Below are positions 1 through 10,455 of a DNA stretch of 64,000 nt, piece by piece. Position numbers and translations under genes: made by a program. The notes below the pieces were generated by a model. That model ran no database searches and was not told the DNA's origin. It saw nothing but the letters and a program-made list of their open reading frames with translations. This DNA is from Adiantum capillus-veneris (lineage: Eukaryota; Streptophyta; Polypodiopsida; Polypodiales; Pteridaceae): NCBI GenBank assembly GCA_014529385.2, contig CM043959.1:48361928-48425927 (forward strand), read 5' to 3'. Numbering within the stretch: the first letter of the stretch is position 1; every line of letters begins with the position of its first letter.

Positions 1-2
1 AT

Positions 3-1240
3 AATGACACATTTGCTAAACGAATCAAGGAAGAGATTGATAAACTGATGAAAGCAGAATTCATCTATGAGATTGAACATACAGATTGGGTGTCACCCAT
101 TGTGGTAGTTCCCAAAAAGAATGGAAAACTGCGGGTGTGTGTAAACCTCAAGAAGGTGAATGCAGCAACCATAAGGGATAATTATCCCTTGCCAATCACA
201 GAACATGTACTGGAGCGAGTGGCCGGGAAACGGGCTTATTCCTTTCTAGATGGGTTTTCAGGATACAACCAACTGGCAATAGCAAGGGAGGATCAACACA
301 AAACAACTTTTTCCACAGAATGGGGGATTTATGCATATTGAGTTATGCCATTTGGCTTAACAAATGCACCAGCCACTTTCCAGAGGTTAATGACTCACGC
401 TTTCAAGGAATACCTAAGAATATTCTTAGAAATTTACATGGATGACATGTGTGTACACTCTCTTTTGTGAGAGGAACATATTGACCATTTGCAAAAGGTC
501 TTTGAAAAGTGCAGAACATATTGAATCTGTCTACACCCGAAAAAGTGTGTATTTATGGTTAAGCAAGGACGAATCTTAGGACACATTGTCTCACGAAACA
601 GCATAACCACAGACCTAGACAAAGTCAAAGTCATTGTAGACCTGCCCAGGCCTACCAATGCGAAACAAGTGCAATCCTTCATGGGACACTGTGGATATTA
701 TCAAAGATTCATATACATGTATGCGGTTATCGCACAGCCTCTGTATTGGTTGCTAGTCAATTTCGAGTGGACTGAGGAGTGTGAGAACTCATTCCAAAAG
801 CTGAAGGAAAACCTTATATCAGCACCTGTACTAAAGGCACCAAATTGGGAAAAGATATTCCATGTGCACATTGATGCTTCAGCATATGCCATTGGAAGTA
901 TTCTAGCTCAACCTGGAGACGGAACAATGGATTTTCCGGTTTGCTATGCGAGCCGACAGTTAAACAGTGCAGAAAAGAACTACACAACCACAGAGAGGGA
1001 AGGATTAGGAATGATTTATGTTGTAAAGAAATTTTGGCATTATCTACTTGCAAACAAATTTGTGTTCTTTACAGATCATCAAGCTCTTTTGTACCTAGTA
1101 AATAAACCTTGCAATACAGGGAGAATCGTACGCTAGTTTATTATATTGCTAGAATTTGACTTCACAGTAGTGGTCAAAAAGGGTAAAACCCATCTTCAAG
1201 CAGATCATCTTTTAAGAATACACAACAGGAAAGCTCCAAA
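3..1240 (+). pseudogene. Reverse transcriptase and RNase H domains of the first Ty3 element
   Basis: One reading frame runs from the left edge to about 1240, interrupted by TGA at 339, 468 and 522 and by TAG at 1134. RT motifs are visible: SPIVVVPKKNGKLR, then FLDGFSGYNQ, then [15 protein letters not shown], and the catalytic YMDD at about 437-448. RNase H follows, with HIDASAYAIGS supplying the first aspartate, the glutamate in TTTEREGLGM, and FTDHQALLYL supplying another aspartate. Gene order and motif wording are typical of plant Ty3 pol. The first TGA lies just before VMPFGL, where most relatives have a codon for a non-stop residue. The three TGA codons inside RT are decay, so no functional polymerase is expected. 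Confidence 0.9.
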
Positions 1241-1286
1241 AGGGGTAGATGATGACATACCAGATGCTTATCTTTTCAACATTGAA

Positions 1287-2020
1287 ATGGTACCCAAATG
1301 GTCTCAGGAAATAGTTACCATTCTCTCCTTCGGACATGAGTTTGATAATACAGAGTGCAGATCCAAACAGCAAACAATTCGACAAACAAAAAACTTCCAG
1401 TTGATAGCAGGATGGCTGTATCATCTTGAATCTGACCTAATCCTACGATTATGTATAAATCCGGAAGAATTCGAGTGCTACCTTGAAGAGGCACATGTCT
1501 AGGGATGTGCTTTTCACTGTTCAATAGTGAAAACACACCAGAGACTGCAACAAGCAGGGGTTTATTGGCCAACTATGTATGCGGATACACATTCTTATGT
1601 TACCAATTGTACAGTATGTAGTGCCAAACGACCAGTGGATCACGCAACTTTGTTTCAGGTGAACATAGCACCTGCATGGAGTCAATATATCATTGACTTC
1701 TTAACCACTAGGACGTTCCCTGAGAACATTACAAGAGCACGGGAAAAGCTATAGAGCAGGAAGCTCATGACTTTCAGTTAATTGGGAATCAACTCTATAA
1801 GCGAGGAAAGGACAATCAACTTAGAATCTATGCAAGTGAAAGCGAATACCTGCTGATTCTAGAACATGCACATAGCGGAATAAGTGGAGGCCATTTTTCG
1901 GGCGATAAGACGGCAAAAATTGTCTTAACCGCAGGAATTTGGTGGCCTACATTGCACATGGATGCCGACGAGTTTGTAAAGCGTTGTGATGCGTGATAAT
2001 GCACCAAGATACCAATAAAA
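1287..2020 (+). pseudogene. Two tandem H2C2-type integrase zinc modules with linkers
   Basis: Two similar modules lie head to tail. The first (1287-1660) reads PKWSQEIVTILS, then NFQLIAGWLYHL, LEEAH, AGVYWPTMYAD and CTVC. The second (1675-2010) reads PAWSQYIIDFL, then DFQLIGNQLYKR, LEHAHSGISGGH, AGIWWPTLHMD and CDA followed by stop codons and another Cys. Each therefore holds the linker (PxWSQ, xFQLI, LY), the histidine half and the cysteine half of an integrase N-terminal zinc domain. Ty3 elements normally have one. A TAG at 1500 and a frameshift near 1750 separate the parts, and two consecutive stops (TGA TAA) lie in the second cysteine half. The duplication is read from the sequence; any function is unknown. 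Confidence 0.7.
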
Positions 2021-2029
2021 CGAGATGAG

Positions 2030-2881
2030 ATGCCATTAAGGCCAATGATGGGGGCAAGGGCATTTGCAAAATGGGGCATTGATTTTGTGGGACCTATATC
2101 ACCCCCTGCATATCGCACCCATACCCAATATATCATTGTGTCTACGGACTATCTCACAAAATGGGTCAAAGCCAAAGCAACACAAAAAGCTGATGCATGC
2201 ACCACGACACAATTTTTGTATGAGAATGTTTTTGTACGTTACGGGTTACCAATAGAAATTGTTAGTGACCGTGGAACACACTTTCTCAATGAAGTCATTG
2301 AATATCTACTAGAGGAATTCATGATCATACATAGGAAATCAGCACCATACCATCCACAGGCCAATGGGCAAGCTAAGGCCACAAATAAAACACTATGCAC
2401 GGTTCTCACTAAAATAGTGTCAGAATCAAGAACAGATTGGGATTAGCAACTACACTCAACACTATGGGCATACAGGGTAGCTTACAAAACATCAATAGGA
2501 ACAACACCATACAACATGGTGTTTGGCCTAAATGCTATACTACCCAAAGAGTTTTTAATCCCAACTCTGCGAGTAGCAACAAGCTTGGAATGGACAGGGC
2601 ATGAACTCTCTTCACGGATTAATGATCTTGAAAAGCTAGATGAACTACGCTTACAAGCTGTCGCTTCAATCTATGCTAAAAAGAGAAGACAAAAGGAATT
2701 TTTTGATAAACATGTGCGTACCAAACAGTTCAAAACAGGTGATTACGTACTTGTTTATACCTTGAAGCAACATGCCAAGAAACTGAAAGAGCGAGGGATG
2801 GGACCATTTGTGATTCATGATCTATCACAAAGTGGAGTTGTCAAGCTTGCTACACTAGCAGGTGAAGAAATGCCAAACTGA
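2030..2881 (+). pseudogene. Integrase catalytic core and C-terminal domain of the first Ty3 element
   Basis: The core begins FAKWGIDFVGPI (first Asp) and continues IEIVSDRGTHFLNEVI (second Asp) and APYHPQANGQAKATNK. In relatives the residue after GQA or GQV is the catalytic Glu; here it is Lys, consistent with a GAG-to-AAG change, so the DDE triad is broken. After a TAG at about 2444 the C-terminal part follows in the same frame (SIGTTPYNMVFG, LPKEFLIPTLRV, then the FKTGDYVLV segment). This frame differs from the RNase H frame, which shows a frameshift near 1750. No chromodomain is visible downstream. Confidence 0.88.
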
Positions 2882-2927
2882 ATTAGTGGGTGTACTAAGA
2901 AGATATCATCTACCACTCACATAGGAG

Positions 2928-4190
2928 ATGCTCCAACAAATCCATCAAGAAAAGCAAAGACTGAAGGAAAAAGAGAGAGTACAGGAGGAAGCTCAAGCCG
3001 AAGCACAAGAACGCATTGCAAAAAGACGGCTTCTGCGACAACAACAACAAAGTAAACCACCATTGAAAATCAATGCCATTCGACTGATGAAGTTGGAGGA
3101 GGAAACAGTGGAGCCAATAATTACATTCAAAGTGGGCAACAATCAAGTTGAATCAACATCTTTGCTTGATTTCGTTTCTCAAGCAAATTTGATCTCTTAT
3201 GGATTATACCAACAGCTCAAAGTCATAGATCAACTTCATCCTACTCCCCAAGTGCTGGAAAGTAGCACATCACACCCATTGAAAACATTACGATGGACTA
3301 TATTGCATGTATAGATACATCAATATATTTACCCACACAAGTTCTATGTGGTGACAGATGAAAGCACACAACACCCAATGATGCTAGGGCAACCTTGGCA
3401 AAAAGCATACAATGTGCAGATAGATTGGAAAGCAAAGGCGGTCAAAATTCAGCACGAACATGAACAACATGTGATAGCTTATGCTCAGCAATACCATCAT
3501 GATCAACTGCAAGCCATGCAATCACTGGCAACAAAGACAAAAGCACAAATGCCATCAAAGATCAACATGAAACCTGAGACCAACGACCAGGTAAAAGCCA
3601 ACCATGCTAATTACAGACAGCTGAAGTCACCGGCCACAATGCAAAAATCTAGGCTACCAAAACAAGGTAAACACGTATGGATGCGAAAGGATAGAAATGA
3701 AATGGCGGAGAAAAAACAATGTAACAATCGGATTACAAAGACGGTTCAACCCAAAACCAAGGTCATAAAATAGATATGGATCCCAAAGAAAATGCTTAGC
3801 CATAACCCAAAAGTCACTCACATTTGGATACCAAAGCAAAAGCCACAGGAACTCCCTACGGTACAAGCAACAATGGAAAGTAGACATCTGCATGTCAACC
3901 AGGAGAACCGATATATGTGGATGCCGATGAAAGACAAACCAGTGGCAAACAAGAAAGTACCAAACCATCTACAAAAGTCGGTAGCAACAAAATACCAATG
4001 GAAAGCCAAGGCCATAAGGACCACAACTATTACATCCCAGCGAATTCTATCCTCAGAAACAGCTACGACTCTATCAACAGCGTCGGCAAAGCAATTGCCT
4101 CTCTCCAAAAGGACAATTAAACAGAGAGGAGTAGAGTTACAGCTGCTACTTGCAAAGAAAACAGGAAGCCTCGACGGTGAGTGCCAATAA
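2928..4190 (+). pseudogene. ORF downstream of integrase: retropepsin-like domain plus Lys/Gln-rich tail with W-P-K repeats
   Basis: One frame of about 420 codons, broken only by TAG at 3312 and 3771. After a coiled-coil-like Glu/Gln/Arg start comes ITFKVGNNQVESTSLLDFVS, QANLISYGLY and later HPMMLGQPWQKAYNVQIDWK. This layout (hydrophobic strand, LLD, ANLIS, then LGxPW about 75 residues later) is that of a retropepsin-type aspartic protease, but the D-S/T-G signature reads D-F-V. The tail is basic and repeats a short motif: KHVWMRKD, IWIPKK, HIWIPKQK and YMWMPMKDK. Protease normally sits upstream of RT, so its place after integrase is odd. It could be a displaced or duplicated protease, or an accessory ORF. 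The assignment is by motif only. Confidence 0.6.
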
Positions 4191-4357
4191 GCATCTTGCT
4201 TATTCCCTTCTCTTGCACAGCATTAATTTTTCCATGCATTGACCGAGTATGCATAAAATAGGGACATATTAATCGGCCAGGCATTAGCACAACTTTTTCA
4301 ACATATGCATGGCACATACTCTGAGGCAAAACCTTGTCGTCTGGGAGGACTCCGACT

Positions 4358-4371
4358 AGGAGGGGGGGAGG
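4358..4371 (+). other. Polypurine tract of the first Ty3 element
   Basis: A run of purines with seven consecutive G residues, followed by GCATT. It lies about 170 bases after the last ORF, where plus-strand priming would occur. A similar GGC-A-T/A-T junction follows G-rich runs at 54669 and 63946. Confidence 0.6.
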
Positions 4372-5939
4372 CATTCTAGAGGCATTCTCAAATGCGGAAC
4401 CAATGACTGAAACAGCAAAAAAGGCCATGATTTTCGACTATTTTAAGGGTTGTTGTTTGATTGTAAAATTTTCTGGAGTAACCAAGTATTTATGCCCTTA
4501 TACAGCATTAAGCTACAGGTATAGGGGGCCAAACGCCAAATCGAGCCCCTAGGTGTGTGTATATAAGTATAAATAGCCATTTTTCAGGAAAAATATTGGT
4601 AAAACGAAGAAATCTGGCCATAACAATTGCATATGAGTGTATATAATGTGTTGAGGTGATGTTTGTGATCTATTATGATTTTTGGGGATTTTCTTGGATT
4701 TGATTTGCTATTTTTCTTTTAATTTTGCTAATTTTCGACAGAAAAAATTCAAAAATACAAAAAGCAGGTGAAAAAAAGTCATAATGAAAAACAAAAAATA
4801 TGGGGATGACCAGTGACTAAAGGAAAACCTATGGTATAGTGGGGGTGCAATTATGAGACTGGAGCGGAAAGCGTGTTTTGGCCAGGTTTTGACCGAAATG
4901 ACAATTTTTTGGTAAACAGAGCAAATGGAGTCCAAATCAAGAAATTTTTAAGCCTAAACCGCATCTCGTAGGAAGATAGGAGCACATGTCAAATTTCATG
5001 AAAAGTGGTTCGGGGACCTCCATTATAAGAAATTTTCACCCCATTTTTAGCTCATTCTCACTATTGACTTTGTGGAGAGAGCTTCTGTCACTTAGAGCGG
5101 ATCGACCTTCTAGCAGCTTCTACGACGCGCACCTCTACCCGCCGACCAGCTCCAGACATGAGAGGTAGGCTCACCACCTTGAGCTTTTCGTGCATGTTTG
5201 TCATTATGTCGCGAAAACTAGCGTAGAGGTCACACACAAAGCGAGCGGTAGAGACCTGCAAGTAGAGACAGCGGCCTAACGGCTAACCCGAAAGCAACAA
5301 GACTTCATCGGCAGCTTACCCTAGTCTAGGAGACCAGTCCTGGATAGCCAAAGGCAGTGGGAAACCATCGGGAAAAAACCTAAGTCCCAGAAACCCGCTA
5401 CCAAAATTTATGGGTAGGAGCATCTCGACATGCTCAACAAGTCCATATGACCCGCATGACCAAAAAGTGACCCGAAGAAGCACTAAACCTCAGAAACGGC
5501 ATCAGACACACAAAGCGTCAAAATGCACTTGCGGCCAAACCGCAAGTCTGTTTGCCACCAAACTTCACGAGCGGCTTTCCTAGACCATCAACAACCAAGT
5601 CCTATGGTGGTAGACCACCACAAACCATCAAAGATATGTAAACGCAACCACGGGTGCTTCTAGAGTGACAAATTACCAAATGGAGCTCCGGTAAAGCCAA
5701 AGTCGACAAAAACCATACGGCAAGGATCCCCAAGGGATTGGGAAGCTATGGAGACCAACATCGAGAAATTTCATCGCCAAAAAGCACTCCAAAAGTCAGA
5801 AAACAGCTCGGAGGCTCTGAAGTCCACACAGGGAGTTATACTCTATCCATTTGATTTTTTTGTTGAAATTAGTCTCAAAAGGGACTTAGGGGGGCAAAGG
5901 GCAAGCACTGGAAGCACTAGCACTGAAAAAATCACCAGG
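4372..5939 (+). other. Putative LTR or spacer with TATA box; no gene
   Basis: Begins directly after the polypurine tract, so the left part is probably LTR U3. A good TATA box, TATAAATA, is at 4568-4575, about 195 bases in. No terminal TG is apparent at the left edge and I could not find a 3-prime LTR end or primer site, so the boundary is unknown. The part from about 5100 is richer in GC and has no convincing ORF. Confidence 0.4.
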
Positions 5940-6900
5940 AGACATCCTACGCGTAGGATGTCTCAAGGGCACTTTTTGGCACAAACCTCATCAATTTTTG
6001 TCATGCACATGTTCTGAATGACATTTACAAGCCATACACCAAGTTTCATCACATTTGGACCAGATTTGACCTCATATGCATGGAAAAACGCAAAGTTAGA
6101 GCATAGAGGCAATAATGGGCCATTGACCTACCAAATCTTGTCCAAATCTCATGAAACTTGCACAACACATTCACATACACATCAACAAACAATCTGTGTG
6201 GTCAGGGAGTCAAAATGATGAAAAAGACATCCTACGCGTAGGATGTCTAATGGACCTTTTTGGCATGGAAGGGATGTTTTGTCATTTTAGATCTAATTAC
6301 CTCATCATCAAGAGCCCATATGTCAAGTTTGAAGCCATTCTAATCACTTTTGACCCCCAACACCTTCAAGATACACTTTTTGAGCCCAAAAACACCTCAC
6401 AGAGCCCTACAAGCATCAAATCTTATCCAAATTCAAATCCAAGAACATGGCCATGTTCCATAGGCCAGGGACAACCCACAGAACAAGTTTCATGCAATTC
6501 TGATGAAAAAGACATCCTACGCGTAGGATGTCTTCAGCATAAATTTAGCCTTCTGTGCAAGGAATGACATCATAGGAGCCAATACCATGGTGGAATGAGC
6601 CCATATACCAATTTTCAACCCATTTGGACATCAATTGCTACCTATGATGGACATTCTACCTAAAGCCTGAATCAGCCCAAAAATCCACTTTTTGATATCC
6701 AAATTCAAATCCAAGCCTATAGCCATGCTCCATGAGCCTTACACTACCTGAATGTCAAGTATGAACCAATTCTGAAGAAAAAGACATACTACGCGTGGGA
6801 TGTCTAGATGGAAATTTTTGGCCAGATTTGCACTGTGACCACATGCACAGCTTCACAAGTTCCTTTTAAGCTATAATTCCAATTTTCAAGTCATTTGGAT
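5940..6900 (+). repeat. Tandem array of about 285-bp monomers, each with a 24-bp palindrome
   Basis: A 24-bp perfect palindrome with half-site AGACATCCTACG occurs at 5940-5963, 6225-6248 and 6510-6533, and a decayed copy at 6782-6805. Spacing is 285, 285 and 272. About 97 bases after the palindromes at 5940, 6510 and 6782 comes a second conserved block of the type ACCAAGTTTCA-TCACATTTGGAC (about 6037, 6607, 6878); in the second unit this block is weak. The monomers are otherwise diverged. The same layout recurs in the array at 49827-53520 with a different palindrome. No ORF is supported. Confidence 0.88.
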
Positions 6901-6970
6901 AAGTAAAACTCAGTTTCGTAGCTAATATGGAAAAAACGCTAACTTTGGATTACTGAGTGCAACAGGATCT

Positions 6971-7987
6971 ATGGCAGCCTCGAAGTCACCGGCAAAGAAG
7001 AAAAGAATGACAATCAAAGATTATCTGGACGAGGTGGAACCTTTTGTCATTCATGAGGGAACACTAAAGCCCACCATCACCTGGATAGAGGAAGATCTGT
7101 GAGAGTCAAACGACCTAAAGATCTACCAGGGAGTGTTCAAAGACAATGAAGGCAATGTAATAGAGCTACCAATGCTGCCAAGAGAGCTCAATGAATTTTT
7201 TCGAAGCAAAATGGCCGGCTACTTGGAGAAAATTGACCTCCATAACTATTTCGAAGCAATAACAGCAGGGGTGGACGTCAAAAGAGTATGGGAGTTTGTA
7301 ACCAGCATCAAAGAGGATGGAGTGGCCAAGGTGACAGATTTTCAAGGTAGACCCGATACAGAGATCATCATCACGGAGCGGGTTGTAGCCCATGCACTAG
7401 ATCTCTCCAATCAGGGAGACAGTGTGACAAAAAGAAGGGATGAAGTCAAGGTGTATAAAGAGAAAAAGGCAAATTACACCTTTGAAGACATTGCCAACCC
7501 AAAGGTGGCAATCATGAGCCAATTGTACAACCAGTACTTCCACATGTGCACGAAGAGGCCACAGAAGTACAGGATGCCGCCAGGTGCAATTGCCACAACA
7601 TTTACTTGGGCAATGACAAAAGGCACCCCAAAGATAATCAACTATGCGGCTTACATACATGACAGCTTGGTAAAAATGGGCAACAAAAAGCCAACCTACA
7701 TAGTGCCAGGAGAAATGATAACCAAGGTGGTTTATGCTACACTACACGCTAAAGGAAGGTGGCCTGATCCCCCATCTCAGAATGATTGGCTAAGGGAAGA
7801 GAAAGACAAGGAAGATGAGCCACAAAGAGCACCAAGGGTGGCTATGAGGTTGAAGAGACGGCTAGAGCCAGTTGCAGAGGAGCAACCTGAGCAGAAGAAA
7901 GGAAAAAAGGAGTCTGCTCAAGTGCCGGCCAAAGAGACAAGGTCACAAAAAGCGGCAAGACTCGAGAGGCTGATGGAGAGTTTCTGA
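6971..7987 (+). pseudogene. Unrecognised retroelement ORF 1 (338 codons, one internal TGA)
   Basis: ATG at 6971 in the context GATCTATGGCA opens a frame to the TGA at 7985, with one internal TGA at 7100 that a single C-to-T change at a CGA would produce. The first residues are basic (SPAKKKRM). The middle (VKRVWEFVTSIKE, VTDFQGRPDTEIIITERVVAHAL) resembles by eye the plant transposon-associated domain found in accessory ORFs of Athila-type elements; this is a weak comparison. The C-terminus is Lys/Glu-rich and probably disordered. The next two ORFs are in the same frame and a polypurine tract plus LTR follow, so this is element-encoded. No RT, integrase or protease motif is present, so function is unknown. 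It may be a Gag-like or Env-position protein. Confidence 0.6.
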
Positions 7988-8044
7988 GCACAAAGAGCCC
8001 TCAAGGGTGTTTTAAATGAACTCTAGAAGCCATCTCTCGAGTCT

Positions 8045-8650
8045 ATGTCCGGATCATCCAGAAGAGTGCAGAGGGACCGCTTTGAAGATTACATCAAGAA
8101 TTTTGAGATTCTTGATGCTGCAGCGGAAAACATTCCCCATGTCCCTTTCACCGAGGAGGAAGTGGAGCAGATAAGGCAAACATTGCTAGATGAGCAAGAA
8201 AGCCAAGAAAGGGAAAGGGAAACAAAATCAGACATGGACTTAAAAGGCAAACATGCAGCTTTACCAGAAAGCCCTAAACCTAGCCCGCAGCCATCACCAC
8301 CGCCTAGCAGCCCTCCACCAGAAGATAAAGAGGCAGAGGACAAACAAGAAGAAAACCAAGCTGAGGAGCAAGAGCAAAGGCAACAACCTGAGCCAAAGGA
8401 AGAGGCCAAGCCTGAGTCTGAACAAAAAGGACTAGGTGAGTCCTATTATGCATTTTTGGACCTGCTAGCTGTAGGCTATAGAAGGAAAGAAGCCGCCACA
8501 ATCGCATTCGACTTGGCGAGGACAGGGCATAAGGAACAGATGCCAGGCATCCGGCTAGCGGAGCTAAAAGAGATTGCTACCGACACGGTACACCTGCACC
8601 CGCCCTCTAATGACTGGGACGTGGTGATGACCATGCTAGCTGGAATATGA
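8045..8650 (+). CDS. Unrecognised retroelement ORF 2 (201 aa, Pro/Glu-rich centre)
   Basis: ATG at 8045 (GAGTCTATGTCC) to TGA at 8648, intact. Residues 1-60 are acidic and probably helical. Residues 75-130 are a low-complexity stretch of Pro/Ser followed by Glu/Gln/Lys (SPKPSPQPSPPPSSPP). Residues 135-200 look globular (YYAFLDLLAVGYRRKEAATI, WDVVMTMLAGI). The frame is the same as that of the ORFs before and after it: 57 bases with a TAG separate it from ORF 1, and only 9 bases from ORF 3. It could be a separate protein or a segment of one interrupted polyprotein. No family recognised. Confidence 0.55.
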   Translation: MSGSSRRVQRDRFEDYIKNFEILDAAAENIPHVPFTEEEVEQIRQTLLDEQESQERERETKSDMDLKGKHAALPESPKPSPQPSPPPSSPPPEDKEAEDKQEENQAEEQEQRQQPEPKEEAKPESEQKGLGESYYAFLDLLAVGYRRKEAATIAFDLARTGHKEQMPGIRLAELKEIATDTVHLHPPSNDWDVVMTMLAGI

Positions 8651-8659
8651 GCACAATCT

Positions 8660-10405
8660 ATGGCATCAGACGAAGAAATGATAACTCTAAAGGCGACCGA
8701 AGAAAAGACCAAGATGGAAAGGGATTCTCTGCAGGTACAAAGCCAAGGGCTAAAAGAGAGAGAAGTTGACCTCCAGGCCAGCTTGGCAACGGATCTACAA
8801 AACTTCCAAGCAAAGGAAGAAGCAAATGAGGCAGCAGCAAAAAGAATACAAGGAGCTGAAGAAGAGTGTCTGCAGCTCAGCAAGTCATTGCAAGATGCTG
8901 AAAAAGAACGGGATAATCTGACACTCCATCTGGAAGAAGAAACAAAAGAAGTAGAGGCCATGAGGAATGCCAAGGAAAAGGCAGAGATAGAACAAGAAGC
9001 AAGCCTGGATGAAGTCCTTGAGTTCAAGGACCAATTAAAAGTCAAAGATCAAAGCATTCAGAGGCTGCGAGCATCACTTGCTAGAGTTAGAGCTACGAGC
9101 TCAACTCAAATCATTTTCGAGAGTCAAATATATGAAGAGAAAATGCAGAAACTTCATAAGGAGCTGACTCTCGAGAAGAAGCAGAGGCTGATGATGGCTG
9201 AAGGTTCTATCACAATGCAAACAAGAATGGAGGACAACCAAAAAGCCCTACAAGAAGAAATGGAGAGCATAAAGATAAAGCTCGAGGAGGCGGAAAGAGT
9301 AAACGCTGAACTTAATGACCTCCTCGTGACTATGGGCGGAGAAGCCGAAGCGGAAAAGCAGACACTCCTCAAGCAAATTGAGGAGTTGAAAGGCAGGCAA
9401 CAAGCAGAAGCAGAAAGCTCAAGGTCAGCTGCCAATGAGGGCATCGACCTCGACAATGTGGCAGATCCTGTGGACACACCCATGCCAGAGGAAAGCATAG
9501 CAGGATCCTCTCAAGAGCCACAGGATCTAACACAAGAAGAGGAGGAAAAATTGCGTAAGGAAATAGAGGCAAAGCTCAGAGAAAGCACAAAGGAAGCCTT
9601 GGAATGGGAGAAGAGGGTCTTCAAATCTATGACCATTCAGAAGATTGACGCCAGCAATCTCAAGCGTGAGTGGCTTCAACCCTCTCTCCCGTATCCATTG
9701 CTGAAATATGAGGCAGCAACAATAAACAAGCGAATAAGAGAAGAGCCAACGGAACCTCTCTACAATGTAGACACCTCGAGGCCAGAAGAAGTAAAGCTCA
9801 TAGTGGATTCTCAGCCAAAGTGGAGGAAGGCTTGGCTTACCAAGTACCCACGATACCTAATACACTTGGTAGAGGCACCTAAACACATCAAAGACAACCT
9901 CAGCTTCTGTCCTCTACCAAGGGTTAGGACGTGGAAGGCACAAGAAATCTTGCAAAGAAGCCAACCCACTTGACTGAACTACCCAAAGCTGTCGGGCGTA
10001 AAGGCAGGTGAGAGAATAAGTGTACAATACATGGTGAAAACCCTAACGGGCGCCATAAAGTTGTTCACTGGCTCACCTCACCTTACATGCATTATGATGA
10101 GAAAAATCTGCAAAACCATCCTAGCAGTGTTCAAGACCTTCAAGCCAGGCCAGGTGACCGACAACATATTCTTCTTCCAGGATACATACATATGTGCTTA
10201 TGATCAGTCAGGTCATCCTTCCAAGGAGGTGATACATGCATTGTATCAAAGAATTATGTTTCTACCATCCTATCACCTCCAGGATTTTGAAGAAGCATTC
10301 TACACGGGGTTCTTCACCATGCATACAGATATCTTTGGCCCAACAATGCTGAATCTACATGCAAGGTACGAATCACTGCTAAAGATGCGGGAGACCATAA
10401 GATGA
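8660..10405 (+). pseudogene. Unrecognised retroelement ORF 3 (coiled-coil protein, 581 codons, one internal TGA)
   Basis: ATG at 8660 (AATCTATGGCA) runs open to TGA at 9971, then continues in the same frame to the stop at 10403-10405. Residues 1-330 are a long Glu/Lys/Leu-rich coiled coil (LQDAEKERDNLTLHLEEETK and similar heptad-like runs). Residues 340-437 are more globular (REWLQPSLPYPLLKYEAATI, WRKAWLTKYPRYLIHLVEAP). The segment after 9971 (ICKTILAVFKTFKPGQVTDN, YHLQDFEEAFYTGF) also looks protein-like, which argues that the TGA is a later mutation or a readthrough stop. Ends 37 bases before the polypurine tract. No family recognised. Confidence 0.58.
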
Positions 10406-10442
10406 AGCACCGGATCAAGGCCATGTCGAGGACGACATGAAC

Positions 10443-10455
10443 AAGGAGGGGGGGG
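10443..10455 (+). other. Polypurine tract of the three-ORF element
   Basis: AAGGA followed by eight G residues, directly abutting TGTTAG, the start of the next LTR. Confidence 0.8.

Larger units (their letters stand above)
1..4374 (+). mobile_element. Ty3/gypsy (Tat-like) retrotransposon, 3-prime portion, decayed
   Basis: The window opens inside the reverse transcriptase of a plus-strand Ty3 element. The order seen is RT, RNase H, a linker with two H2C2 zinc modules, integrase core, integrase C-terminus, a further retropepsin-like ORF and a G-rich polypurine tract. RT before integrase places it in Ty3/gypsy. The absence of a chromodomain and the wording of the integrase core (WGIDFVGPI) suggest the Tat/Athila side of the family; this assignment is by eye. 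In-frame stops and at least one frameshift make it non-coding. Gag, the usual upstream protease and the 5-prime LTR lie outside the window. Confidence 0.88.

Noticed and set aside
8089-9572. Minus-strand ORFs opposite the three-ORF block
   Set aside because: Serine- and leucine-rich mirror images of the Glu/Lys-rich plus-strand coding sequence.
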